Shown here: in pieces, positions 25,486 to 37,239 of the stretch
Position numbering within the stretch: the stretch's first letter is position 1
Layout: each line of letters begins with the position of its first letter
Assembly (NCBI GenBank): GCA_023213395.1
Contig: CM041465.1
Location: forward strand, 193,013,741-193,077,740
DNA: 64,000 nt
From: Cycas panzhihuaensis
Taxonomy: Eukaryota > Cycadophyta
Direction: 5' to 3'
Notes under the pieces: model-generated
Seen by the model: only the letters and a program-made list of their open reading frames with translations
Told to the model about the DNA's origin: nothing
Database searches by the model: none
Program-made: the position numbers and the translations under genes

Positions 25486-25860
25486 ATGAAAAATCATCGT
25501 TACCAGAGATGTCGTTTTTGTGGAGATGAGGATCAGTTACTTAAACTAGACTCCATAGTACCCTCATACCACTACAATAATATTATCAAATATGATGTTC
25601 AGATTCCAAAAATTGTGGGGGGGGGGGGGGGGGATAGACATAAATTACTCCAAATATTAGAAGATGACAATAGAGCCTTGGAGGATACAAGTTGTGACTC
25701 TGAATCGATGAGTGCACATCCATCACTATCTTTTGAAGATAACAGAGTTGACAAAGGCAAAGCCATTATAGAAGAACCATCCTCTCCACCTTCAGTTGAC
25801 AAAGGTAAAATAGTGGTAAAAGGACCATCTTTCTTAGGTGCATCAGCATCCTTCTCATAA
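25486..25860 (+). pseudogene. Element A integrase C-terminus to RT linker
   Basis: An open frame rich in Ser, Asp and Pro with DKGKAIIEEPSSPP repeats, typical of the variable linker between copia integrase and RT. A run of 17 G (25617-25633) encodes polyglycine here; element B has a shorter C/T-interrupted run at the same place. Confidence 0.7.
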
Positions 25861-25977
25861 AATAATCATTTTAATAAACATAATAAGAACCAAGAAGTTG
25901 GGAAAATGGGGACATCATTCCCAACTCGAGGATCTTGAGAAGCTCGCCAGCTCAATAAGGACATATGACCAGATGAG

Positions 25978-26990
25978 GTGGGAAAAACTGGCACTCGAAG
26001 TGTCCACAGAGTAAGGATGAAGGAATCATTATATACTGAGCTTGAACTAACAGAATTGCACCTTACTCTTAATGAAGAGCCCTTAACATACCAAAAAGCT
26101 ATAAAGCATATAGCTTGGAGAAACGCTATGAATAAAGACTACCAATCTCTTATCAAGAACGGTATATGGGAGCTCATTGATCTACCACTTGGGTGTTCAA
26201 AAATAAATATAGATCAAATAATACCCTTAAAAAACATAAGGCGAGGTTGGTAGCTAAAGGATTTATACAAAGGGAAGGCATCGACTACACTGAAGTCTTT
26301 GCACCTATAACCAAGTGGCCTACAATTAGAACTCTTGTGGCCTTGGCTACTCAACAGAGTTAGAAAATCCACCAATTCGATATTAAGACTGTATTTCTCA
26401 ATGAAGATCTTGAAGAAGAAATTTACATAGCTCAGCTAGAAGGATATGAGATCGAAGGTCAAGAGCATAAGGTTTGTAGGCTCAGAAAGTCCTTGTATGG
26501 CCTTAAACAAGCCCCTCATCCTTGGTTTGCTAAGTTGTCTGAAAGGATGAGGCAATTTAGATATGAGGTTTATGACTATCAAGATATTGATGTAATGTTG
26601 TTCATCAAGCACCATAAGGATAAAGTCACTTATCTCATAATCTTTGTGGATGACATGCTAGTAACGGGTAATAGTAAACAAGCAATAAGCTAGCTAAAAA
26701 AGGACCTTGGAAAAATGTTCGAATTATCTAACATCGGTTTGATGAAATATTACTTGGGAATTGAAGTAACACAAAACAATGGAAAAATTTTCCTCTCCCA
26801 AGAAAAATGCATCAACGATCTTCTAACTAAGTTTTAGTTAGAAGATGCTTGACCAGTGATATTATCTATGGACCTTAATACTAAACTCTCAACTGAAGGT
26901 GACATTAGGGAGGTAGGCGCAACACTCTATAGGAAACTTATAGGTAGTCTCATCTACTCTACCAATACAAGACCAGATATTATATACTCT
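25978..26990 (+). pseudogene. Element A reverse transcriptase
   Basis: Recognisable text includes YQKAIKHIAWRNAMNKDYQSL and NGIWELIDLP (about 26088-26190), LYGLKQAPHPWFAKL (about 26494) and the catalytic box FVDDMLVTGN (about 26640-26672), which keeps both Asp residues. LIGSLIYSTNTRPDI follows near 26937. Frame changes and stops separate the blocks. Confidence 0.9.
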
Positions 26991-27053
26991 ATCGACATTC
27001 TTACTCATTACATGACAAATCCTAAGTAGAATGATTGGCAGGTAGTAGTGTGA

Positions 27054-27554
27054 GTGTTGAAATACCTTAAGACGACCAACAAATATGGTCTGTTGTATAA
27101 ACCTAATTCAGACTTCAAGCTTTCTGTATACATAGACTTAGAATTTATAGGAGATAAAGATACAGGAAGATCTACGACTGGGTATGTAACATTTCCTAGA
27201 ACAACACCAATATCATGGAGATCCAGAGGGCAGAAGATAGTTACAGGTTCAATTGTCGAAGCTAAATACATTGCTACTTCTGAGACCAGTAAAGAGATGA
27301 TATGGCTAAGAAAATTATTGGAAACATTAAATATCACCCAAATAAGTCCTACAAGTCTTCATGTGGATAATCAATCAGTAATCTGGATGGCAAAAAATCA
27401 TGTATTTCATGATCATACCAAACACATAAGTACAAAAGTCTACATGATTAGAAAACTTGTTCATGATGGCATAATTCAATTAGATTATTGCCCCAAAACA
27501 GATCAAGTGGCCAATATCTTCACCAAACCACTACAAAAAGTGAAGTTTGAATAG
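27054..27554 (+). pseudogene. Element A RNase H
   Basis: An open 166-codon frame with GYVTFPRTTPISWRSR, EAKYIATSETSKEMIWLRKL, the DNQSVIWMAKN box and the ending DQVANIFTKPL, all standard for the copia RNase H. The usual D of the first block reads VYIDLEFIGD. It would remove the RNA template. Confidence 0.9.
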
Positions 27555-28030
27555 TTCCGAAGGTAGCTCGGCCTTAGGGCCTCCATCTTTGATTGATCAA
27601 AGAAGATGGCAACATGATCATCATACTCTATTTTCTTCGTGAAAACCCCTTGTAGGCGCAGAAGAATAAGAGTAAGTCTTTGCTTTATCCTCTTTGTGAA
27701 AACCTTATGTGGGCACAGAAGGATAAGGGTTGTACTAGTTTTAAAAAATTAGAACCTGTGAAAACCCAAAAGGGCATAGGAGATGACCGAACAATATATG
27801 GAGACTTAGCAGATTAAGCTCCACATTTAAGTTGCTTAGCTACCAGGCTACATTAAATAACCACCTTAGCCATTTTTATTTATAAAAGGGGCTATAGATC
27901 TTAGAAAGTTCATGGGTTTTTATTCCCCATGAGGGTTTTCCTATAAAAGTGTCATTTAGAATTTCAATGTAATAATGAGGCTCAAATAAAGACCTCATAG
28001 AATAGATTTTCTCAAAATGACCTTCCACTA

Positions 28031-28043
28031 TTAAGGGGAGGAT
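28031..28043 (+). other. Element A polypurine tract
   Basis: TTAAGGGGAGGAT lies immediately 5' of the 3' LTR. It primes plus-strand DNA. Confidence 0.75.
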
Positions 28044-28355
28044 TGAAAGAGGTTAATGTATCAAGTTCATTTGTGTAGATTAATTATGTGACCTTAGGAT
28101 ATATTATTATTATTAGTGTCTTAATGAAATATACTCTATGTGCATTTAGATGTAATTTCAGGTTCATGTCATTAGGCAAGAAAATCCTAACCCTAATGCT
28201 CACCCTCAAAAATAAAAAGTGAAATCTCAAAGAGGGAGTCATTATTCATTCTCACCTCCAAGCTTGCTCTCATATCTTATTTCATCTTCTTTTTCATTCT
28301 CCATTGCCATTGTATGCATGTGAGTGATTTATCTCCTAGATCCATCCTTCCTTCA
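28044..28355 (+). repeat. Element A 3' LTR (312 bp)
   Basis: Runs from TGAAAGAGG to CTTCCTTCA, with the same length and ends as the two LTRs of element B. Confidence 0.93.
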
Positions 28356-28480
28356 AAGGAGATATTGATAAAGTTCAACATCATGCCACAATTAATCAAA
28401 ATAATGATAAGGTTTCTTTAAAGGGTGCCACTAACACATAATGGTTCAAGACATGAAATATGGGATATAATAGATAAAGA
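28356..28480 (-). pseudogene. H protease start
   Basis: The minus-strand reading ISCLEPLCVSGTL, stop, RNLIIILINCGMMLNFINIS fits the retropepsin start of plant gypsy elements (usual pattern LIDSGSTHNFI). The Asp is Asn and the SG is CG, so it is dead. It is interrupted by A about five codons later. Confidence 0.6.
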
Positions 28481-28699
28481 GACTTTAAGCTCAAGACTCG
28501 AGGAAGGTTTTAAGGGTACTTCTTTTTCTAATTTATGTTTTGAGCTAGAATTTTCTTTAAGGGATATGCTAGAGTTGATGGTAAATACCATATACTTAGC
28601 TTTGTAGGCTCTATTATGTTTAGGGGTCCACTTCTCTAAGTATTAGATACAATAGCCAACTTCCCTACATTGTGCTTCTATAAGTGGTATATAAACTAG

Positions 28700-29622
28700 T
28701 TTTAATAAGGGATCTACTAGTGGGTACTCTATTAAAAGGTATTATGAGTCATCCAACCATGGTCACTAATGTTGAAACTCTACCTGCCAGGGTCATTAGT
28801 ACCACATGGTGTTTCAATAAAAGGAAGATGTTCATTTTGTTGCAAACTTGACCTAAATAATATTAGCTATGGATATTTCTTATTTCAAATTTATGGCAAT
28901 ACTATTATTTGATATATTTGAATATGCTATTTAAGCCTTAACACATATGTATCATTAACTATTTTATGATCTAGGTTTTAGCTAACCTAATTATACAATG
29001 TTTAGAAGTTGTTTAAATAAGATTTTATCGATGATACTTGTTGCAACCATATGAGTTGACTTGAAAAAGGATAGTTCTAAGTTTTTTAATATTGTTTAAA
29101 GAACCTATTATAGAAGTGTTCCCACATTTAAATAATAGGGTACTTTTACTATTACCACTAATAAAACCAATGATGTGCCTTACCATTAAGGTGGATAGAT
29201 GTAAATATTAATTAATCGCCTACTAGAATTAGCTTGAGTGCAAAATGGGATTCCAACTTACTTATCCAACTTCTTGTACTATCCTTGTTAATATTTGGGT
29301 AAAATATAGGTATATTAATTTTGTGATAGAGTGACTATTACCATAGTGGTGGGGTTAGAGGTAGTGGAGAACCATTTATTAGAAGAGGAGTGCCTAATGA
29401 GTTTGAGATGTTCATTGAGTTGGAGGATATGTTTAATAATTGAGTAGATATTCTTACCACTTGGTTCATAAGAGTGGACATGTCATTCTTTAAGGTTACC
29501 TCATTCTTAAAGTTGGTGAATTGAGTCTCCAATGCAATAATTTGGTAAGCATGGGTAAAGGCCACCATATGGATAGAAAGGCATTTCAAGAAGAGGCATG
29601 CAAGTAGTAAGAAAGAGTACAA
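28700..29622 (-). pseudogene. H gag
   Basis: The open N-terminal piece 29622-29338 has a helical stretch (ALETQFTNFKNEVTLKNDM) and a Pro-rich end. It is followed by IFYPNINKDSTRSWISKLES and LNGKAHHWFY (about 29310-29170), the classic Ty3 gag text with W..KLE.YF and DGKA..W. The later reading SSQLIWLQQ, SSIKSYLNNF (about 29030-28960) fits the gag core. Stops are frequent. Confidence 0.65.
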
Positions 29623-31011
29623 TGAAATGGGATCATTAAGACAAAATGGGATTTATTAAATCAGGAAGTAGATAGACAAAATAAGACTTAGAGAACTAGG
29701 AAATGACATTAAGAAATGAGGGGAAAGGGGTGTCTATGACTTGTTAATGCCTAAAAATATATAATAATTTTGTGTAGTATACTCAAATGAGTGCAAAGAG
29801 CTCATGAAAGTGAGGTAGATGAGTTGTAAGTGAGAAAATAATGTTATGGGATCCACAAGGATGCTTGTATGTCATTTTTCCCAAAAACTTAGGTTAAATC
29901 TAACTTAGTGAGAAATGATCAATGCAACATACTCATTAAAATAAGGTCTATGATCAAAAAATATAAAATTAGAGTTGTGGACTTGTTTTTTCCTTTACAT
30001 AGAGACTATTAGTATATGTTTCATCTACAATAGACTAATATTTGTAAAAGTAAACCTATAGGTAATTTTTCCATCTTTATTTTTTTTTAATAGCGAAGAC
30101 TTTTAGACTTATAGTTAAAAGTTTAGACAAGAAGGAGTTTGTGATCAAAGTTTAAATAATTTGCTTTGGTTTCTATTATGATGATCTGTAATGCTTACTG
30201 TAAGTACCTTATAACTTTCTTTATTCTTTTATATTCTAAAGATGGTGGACTATAATTCAATTATAGTATTTGATCTATAATATGATAATGCAATATTATA
30301 TTTAGGTAACTAATCATATATTATATTATATCCACAAATGACACAGTTTTTCCTAGTTTATGGGCCCTTCAATAAACTTCGTCAATCAATACTAATCACT
30401 TATAGCCTATTTTCTTAAGGCATTAACTATAGAGTTTCATAGTACCCATAGTTGTGATAGTTGTGTTGAGGTGCTCAGGAAGGGTAGCTTCTTGGCATTA
30501 ACTGTTAACTAGTGCATTATAAATTTTTAGTGATCGATAGATTTTCTACTCTAGGATGGAAGGGGATCCTAACATGATCCTTGTATATACCTAAAGGTAT
30601 ATGGAGGCTTACTTCTATATGCAAATGTTATATAAGACCTATGTAAGTATGTAACTTTCTCTACTTAACATATTGGTATAAACCCAAGTATATTTAGCTA
30701 AGAGTGACAATTATCCATGGATGTTTAAAGACCCTTAGAATAGGGTCTCTACCTAGACTCTTTAAGGAAAATAGAAAGGTTGTAAGAAGGGGTTTGTTAG
30801 TTTTCCTCATTCTTTACAATTAATAGAAGAAAAGATTATGTAGAGAGAGTACTTTAAAGAGAAAAATAACATATAAGTAAAGAAATCAAAGGAAAGGGTT
30901 TTAGATTTTTTTTTTTACTATCGTTAAAAAAAATCCAATTTTTCTTGCTCCTCTACGAGTATGCTTTTTTTATAATCATGCTTTTTTACTTCATATGTTC
31001 CTATGAACTAG

Positions 31012-31023
31012 GATCTAATACCA
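31012..31023 (-). other. H primer binding site
   Basis: The minus strand reads TGGTATTAGATC, two mismatches from TGGTATCAGAGC of initiator-Met tRNA, next to the LTR end. Confidence 0.6.
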
Positions 31024-31651
31024 CTTAGGGCATATTTACCATAGTATTCTTCCATAGACTTGATTCTCTTTAAGCTCAAAGGGTATAATAATAAGACTTA
31101 AAGTAGTAAAACATGCACTTTCATTAATAGATGGAAATTAATTATAGAAAATATAAATACATAAGAGCACCAAAGATCACCAATGTTATATTGAAATATA
31201 ATCTCTCAAAAGTTATCAACACATAATAATCCTTCTCTTACAATTGACATCCCTTAAATAAATAAGAAGGGGATTTTATATGAAATACTCTTAGTAAGAC
31301 AAATAACTTTCTATTCTATTGGTGGACATATGTAGCCCATATATAAAAGTTAATGGCTAACACTAACTATTTGATACCTTAGTTACATGTGCTAGAAAAT
31401 CAATTCTATTAATAAATATATGGTTATGTAATAGTAGTTTTGATATTGATGACTTAAAAGGTAAAAGATTTAAGTAATCTCAATAAGATTCTTTTACAAA
31501 AATATAATAGGACTTTAAAGAATAATTGAAATATTTCCATAGACTAAACAAGTAGCCTAAAGATACTATAATTAAGATATCATAATAAAATAAGTAAAAA
31601 AACATATTAAGAAAGGTAGCCTTGAAGTGTCAAAAGTGGTTAATATGGATG
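31024..31651 (-). repeat. H LTR (about 628 bp)
   Basis: On the minus strand it starts TGTTAACATCC at 31651 and runs to the PBS; the expected terminal CA reads AA. A TATA-like CATATAAAAT and a TTATTTAAGGG are in the middle. The outside edge (31652-31662) is purine rich on the minus strand and looks like a PPT. Confidence 0.6.
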
Positions 31652-32933
31652 TTAACACCCCTCTAATTTTTTAATTAGACCAAAGTGATGTATATCTTAG
31701 TACAAAACTAGATACAAATATTTTATTGGGCCCTTCCTAATAATAAGTTTATAGGAAGTGCCTTATTTATAATAAGTATTAATATTTGATTAAAGAGAAG
31801 ATCCTTTTACTAATAAGGCTATTTGTTAAGGGTGTCAAGGATAAAATTCTTTTATTTTTGAATTTGTATTACTTATTATCTTGCAAGAAGATCTTGGTAT
31901 TATTTATTTGATTTAAATAAGGTTAATATATGTAACAAAATTGATATTTATTTACTCTCATCATTAAGACTTATGATAATATATCAACGTCTTTTTATTC
32001 ATTTAATAAGATTTTTTATTTTACCTATATTTATGGGTTAGCAACATGTTGACTTTCTTTTATTTTATGAACATTAAATATTATATAAAGATGTAAGGTA
32101 ACAATATAAGTCAATAATAAATCATATTGAGTTATAATTAACTTAATTCCTTAGCATAAGTGGAAATCTTAAAGACCATACATTTTATTTTAAAAGTATG
32201 ATATAGGTACTCCACACTTTAATTATTGATATATAAAAGGTTTATTGCATATTAAGTCTAGTAATGATTCCCAAGTGAGTGCATTTGAACTCTTTTAAGG
32301 CGAAATAATTTGTTATAAAAGATTAAGTGAAAAAGGCCACTAAAACTTTATATGGATTAGTATTGTGAAATCATCTAGGTATAAGAAAAATAACAATATA
32401 ATTATACCCATAATGACTATATATTTTACATTCTCAACAATCATAAATTGGGTGGAGGTAGCACTCACAAATATTTCATGTTTAAAGTGACCAAGTTATG
32501 TGAGTACTATGCATGCATATGTTTTAAATAATAGTTTATTATTCCATTAAACTAATTGAAAAAACATTAATGTGTTGGATTATTATGATATTTATATTTG
32601 TTAATGATTCATGGAATAAAAGCTAATAATTATATTTAATAAATACAAAGATTATCTAAGATTGATATTCTATAAATCAAGATTGTACTTATAATTTAAC
32701 AAGTCAAATATGCTTATGAATATGCACTTAAAAAGAGTAATATAATACACCCCTATTGCTTCTTTTAGTGATGGAAATAGTAACTAGAGTGAATAACTAT
32801 ATTAATTATTAATACATGAATAAAATCTAAATAATAACACGAATCAACTAACTAATAATTTTGTAGACCTATAAATATCAAATCAAAATAATACATTCTA
32901 ATGACGTTTTTATAATATAATATACTAAATACA

Positions 32934-32978
32934 CACACACACTCGCGCGCATACACACACACGTGTGTGCATGTGCAC
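32934..32978. repeat. Purine-pyrimidine alternating run (CA, CG, TG)
   Basis: ACACACACACTCGCGCGCAT is followed by ACACACACACGTGTGTGC. Strict purine-pyrimidine alternation over much of the run is the type of sequence that can adopt Z-DNA. Confidence 0.85.
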
Positions 32979-33715
32979 ATGCATCCTTATATAATATTTT
33001 ATTTTAAAATTATTGTGAAAAATAAACTATATTAATTTAATTATGTCAACGATAATAAATAACTACTCTATATGTTTTATTGCCTTTATGTCATTGGATA
33101 TAAGTACTATATCGTGAATACTTATAAATAAATTAACTATATACTTTAAAGAATATAAAAGGTATTAAATTATATGATATATGTGGTTAATATAGGTTTT
33201 ATATTGAATTGATCTATCACTTTTGAGTAACCCCACATCACTTGTTTTAAACTAGAATGTAGTTTTGTATTATTAATGAAAGGGTTATTTGAGAGAATAT
33301 ATGGAATGCCTATAGGAATAAGGTAAAATAATGAAGACAAATGGAATAAAGTTTTAATATTAATTTAAAGTTATAATATAAAAAACTTTAAATTTATACA
33401 TATTCTATAACACCTCATAAATTTATATTAGTTCTCATAACCCTTTTACATAACAATGACAATAATGAATGTTTTTTTTACAGAACATTTATTGTAATCA
33501 TCTAGCAATATAAGTGATAGGATAGCTTATATATAACTCAATGAATATTTTAAAGAGATGATAATATCATAAAACATGCGAATCAAATACAAATCAAAAC
33601 GAAAAGGAAGAAAATATCTTTCAATTATATGATATAATCCAAAAGTAAAGACTTTTATATATTCTAAGGACATTTTTAATACATGCAAATTTTTTGACTT
33701 AATGCTAGTCCTTAT

Positions 33716-33718
<3 letters not shown>

Positions 33719-33757
<39 letters not shown>

Positions 33758-33787
33758 ATCTATCTATCTATCTATCTATCTATATAT

Positions 33788-33834
<47 letters not shown>
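33719..33834. repeat. Palindromic microsatellite (TC)n(TATC)n(TA)n(GATA)n(GA)n
   Basis: The left arm is TC then TATC repeats, the centre TATATATA (33781-33788), and the right arm GATA then GA repeats. The arms are reverse complements of each other with small length differences. Confidence 0.95.
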
Positions 33835-33837
<3 letters not shown>

Positions 33838-34733
33838 CTTATAAAAATATTTGATTATAGGGATAAAAATTGTAATGTAATAGAAATGTTTATAATGCTA
33901 TATAAAGATGAAATGTATTATGAGTTTAGTTGTTTTCTTTAAGATTATATCATATCTTTTGATCCCTCTTAAAAGGTTATAAATGCATAGAATAGTAACA
34001 AATTTTAAAATGTTGGTAGAAGATTAAAGCAAATGTGGGAAACAATATTCTTTAGTCATACATATATGCCTATAGAGAATATAGTTCATGTTCATCAATT
34101 TAATTATATAATTATATTTTACAATGGTAAGGATTGAAATACCTTTATAATTCTCCCTCTTCCTTTTTCATTATACCACTTATGGAAATTTCTTATAAAA
34201 TAAAATTCGTTTATTTTTTAATAAAATATATAAACTATACAATATCTATTTAACCTTTTTCTAAAGGTCACACTTTCCATATTAGGTGTACAATACATTA
34301 AATATACTTATTTATGAGAAGAGAAAAGTATTTTTTAAAAGATCTCATATGAATCTAGGTGGTCATTAGAGATGCCTCATATATAATGATATTCTTCATG
34401 GCAAGTAAGATCATATAGTTGCTAATTTAAAATGTAATCATGTAAAAACTCATAGGTTCATGTATATATGAAGAAAAGAGGTGATAATTCTTAAGTGAAA
34501 CACACTTGAATTTATATTATCTATTCTACTAATCAATTCTTTAAGTAATTAGTATAGTTGATTTATTTCACATTATTAGGCCTATGACATATAACATAAA
34601 TTATATTTGACCCTATGATGAAAAATAACAAGTTTAATCTTGTTTTAGAAAATTGTCACAAGATATAGAAATTTGAATATTCCTCATAAGTATAAATCAC
34701 TTAATATGTGAATAAATATTATTTCATATAGAA

Positions 34734-34738
34734 GATAG
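34734..34738. repeat. Element B target duplication, left copy (GATAG)
   Basis: GATAG directly before the LTR at 34739 is identical to 42480-42484. Confidence 0.9.
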
Positions 34739-35050
34739 TGAAGGAAGGATGGATCTAGGAGATAAATTACTCACATACACACAATGACAATGGAGAGTGA
34801 AAAAGAAGATGAAACAAGATATGAGAGCAAGCTTGGAGGAGAGAATGAATAATGACTCCCTCCTTGAGATTTCACCTTTTATTATTGAGGGTGAGCATTA
34901 GGGTTAGGATTTTCCTGCCTAATGAAATAAACCCAAAATTACATCTAAATGCACATAAAGTATATTTCATTAAGAGACTAATGCTAATAATATATCCTAA
35001 GGTCACATAATTAATCTACACAAATGACCTTGATACATTAATCTCTTTCA
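34739..35050 (-). repeat. Element B 3' LTR (312 bp)
   Basis: TGAAGGAAGG...CTCTTTCA on the plus strand. The adjoining PPT (revcomp of 35051-35062, TAAAGGGGGGAT) shows that this is the 3' LTR. Confidence 0.95.
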
Positions 35051-35532
35051 ATCCCCCCTTTAATGGTGGAAGGTCATTTTGAGAAAATCTATTTTATGAG
35101 GTCTTCATTTGAGCCTCATTATTACATTGAAATTCTAAATAACACTTTTGTGGGAAAACCCTCATGGGGAACAAAAACCCACGAACTTTCTAAGATCTAT
35201 AGCCCCTTTTATAAATCAAAATGGCTAAGGTGGCTCTTTGATATAGCCTGATAGCCAAGTAGCTTAAATGTGTAGCTTAATCTGCTAAGTCTCCATATAC
35301 TATTTGGTCATCCCCTATGCCCTTTTGGGTTTTCACAGGTTCTGATTTCCAAAACAAGTACAACCCTTATCCTTCTATGCCCACATGGGATTTTCACAAA
35401 GAGGATAGAGCTAAGACTTACTCTTATTCTTCAGCGCCCACAAGGGGTTTTCATGAAGAGAATAGAGTATGATGATCCTGTTGCCATCTTCTTTGATCAA
35501 TCGAAGGTGGAGGCCCTAAGGCCGAGCTATCT

Positions 35533-36045
35533 TCAGAACTGTTCAAACTTCACCCTTTGCAGTGGTTTGGTGAAGATATCGGCCACTTGATCTGCTGTGG
35601 GATAGTAATCTAATTGAATTGTGCCGTCATGAACAAGTTCCCTAATCCTGTAGACTTTTGGACTTATGTGTTTGGTATGATCATGGAATATAGGATTTTT
35701 TGCCATGCAGATTGCTGATTGATTATCCACATGAAGACTCATAGGACTTGTTTGGGTGATATTCAATATTTCCAATAATTTTCTCAGCCATATCACCTCT
35801 TTACTAATCTTAGAAGCAGTAATGTATTCAGCTTCGGTAGTTGAATATGCTACTATCTTTTGCCGTCTGGATCTCCATGATATTGATGTTATTCCAAGAA
35901 ATGTTACATACCCAAACGTAGATCTTCCTGTATCTTTATCTCCTGCAAAGTCTGAGTCTGTGTATGTGAAAAACTTGAAGTTTGAATTAGGTTCATACAA
36001 CATACCATATTTGTTGGTCGTCTTAAGGTATCTCAACAATCGCAC
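35533..36045 (-). pseudogene. Element B RNase H
   Basis: An open 170-codon frame with YTDSDFAGDKDTGRS, SWRSRRQKIVAYSTTEAEY, DNQSAICMAKN and DQVADIFTKPLQ. All blocks of copia RNase H are in place, with the Asp and Glu residues visible. It is the best preserved domain of the element. Confidence 0.92.
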
Positions 36046-36089
36046 TGCTGCCTACCAATGATTCTACTTAGGATTTGTCATGTAACGAG

Positions 36090-37060
36090 TAAGAATGCCA
36101 ATATAGTGTATAATATCTAACCTTGTATTGGTAGTGTAGATGAGACTACCTACAAGTTTCCTATAGAGTGTTGTGTCTGCCTCCCTAGTGTTACCTTCAG
36201 CTGAGAGTTTGGTGTTAGGATCCATAGGTAATATCACTGGTCAAGCATCTTCTAACTGAAACTTGATTAGAAGATCGTTGATGTATTTTTCTTGGGAGAG
36301 GAAAAAATTTCTATTCTTTTGTGTTACTTCAATTCCCAAGTAATATTTCATCAAACTGAGGTCAGATAATTTGAACGTTTTGCCAAGGTCCTTTTTCAGC
36401 TGGCTTATTACCTGTTCACTATTACCTGTTACTAGCATGTCATCTACAAAGATTATGAGATAAATGACTTCATCCTTATGGCACTCGATGAATAATGTTG
36501 CATCAATATCTTGATAGTCACAAACCTCGTATCCAAGCTATCTTATCCTTTCAGACAACTTGGCAAACCAAGTGCAAGGGGCTTGTTTAAGTCCATGCAA
36601 GGACTTTCTAAGCCTACAAACCTTATGCTCTTGATCTTCGATCTCATATCCTTCTGGCTGAGCCATGTAAATTTCTTCTTCAAGATCTCCATTGAGAAAT
36701 GTGGTCTTAATATCGAGTTGGTGGATTTTCTAACCTCATATTAGCGCCCAAGGCCACAAGAGTTCTAATTGTAGGCCACTTGGTTGTAGGTGCAAAGACT
36801 TCAGTGTAGTCGATGCCTTCCCTTTGTATAAATCCTTTAGCTACCAACCTCGCCTTGTGTTTTTCAATGGTGCCATCTGATCTATATTTATTTTTGAACA
36901 CCCATTTATTTTGAACTACCTTTCTGCCAAGTGGTAGATCAATGAACTCCCATGTACTGTTCTTGATAAGAGATTAGTACTCTTCGTTCATAGCATTTCT
37001 CCAAGTTGTATGCTTTACAGCTTCTTGGTACGTTAAGGGCTCTTCATTAAGAGTAAGGTG
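36090..37060 (-). pseudogene. Element B reverse transcriptase
   Basis: In minus order: YRSDGTIEKHKARLVAKGF and EGIDYTEVFAPTTKW (36890-36770), then the FVDDMLVTGN box (about 36460-36430) with both Asp kept, then DLSLMKYYLGIEV and EKYINDLLIKF (36438-36241). Stops and shifts split it. Confidence 0.9.
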
Positions 37061-37239
37061 CAATTCTGCTAGTTCAAACTTAGTATATAATGATCCCTAC
37101 ATCCTTGCTGTATGGGCACTTCAAGTGCCAGTTTTCCCCACCTTATCTGGTCATATGTCTTTATTGAGCTATGGGCACTTCGAGTGCTAGTTTTGCCCAC
37201 CTCATCTGGTCGTATGTCCTTATTAAGTTGGCGGGCTTC

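Larger units (their letters stand above)
20762..28355 (+). mobile_element. Element A: Ty1/copia retrotransposon, 5' LTR truncated
   Basis: Plus-strand order is LTR, PBS, about 2 kb leader, gag, protease, integrase, RT, RNase H, PPT, LTR; integrase before RT marks Ty1/copia. It is the same family as element B. The 5' LTR lacks its first 34 or so bases, replaced by the microsatellite. The start of gag is ATG to GTG, many stops are present, and catalytic or binding residues are lost in the zinc knuckle and integrase, so it is inactive. It lies inside gypsy element H, whose protease resumes directly at 28356. Confidence 0.93.
28356..31651 (-). mobile_element. H: Ty3/gypsy element, 5' part, cut by element A
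   Basis: On the minus strand: LTR (31651-31024), PBS (31023-31012), leader, gag, protease start, then the junction with element A at 28356. The remainder of pol is not found beyond A and the microsatellite, so it was probably lost. Text resembles G2. Confidence 0.7.
31663..34733. other. AT-rich spacer with microsatellites
   Basis: No coding motif. It contains the CA/CG/TG run at 32934-32978 and the palindromic microsatellite at 33719-33834. Confidence 0.45.

Noticed and set aside
25599-25802. Antisense frame within the element A pol linker
   Set aside because: Shadow of the plus-strand linker frame.
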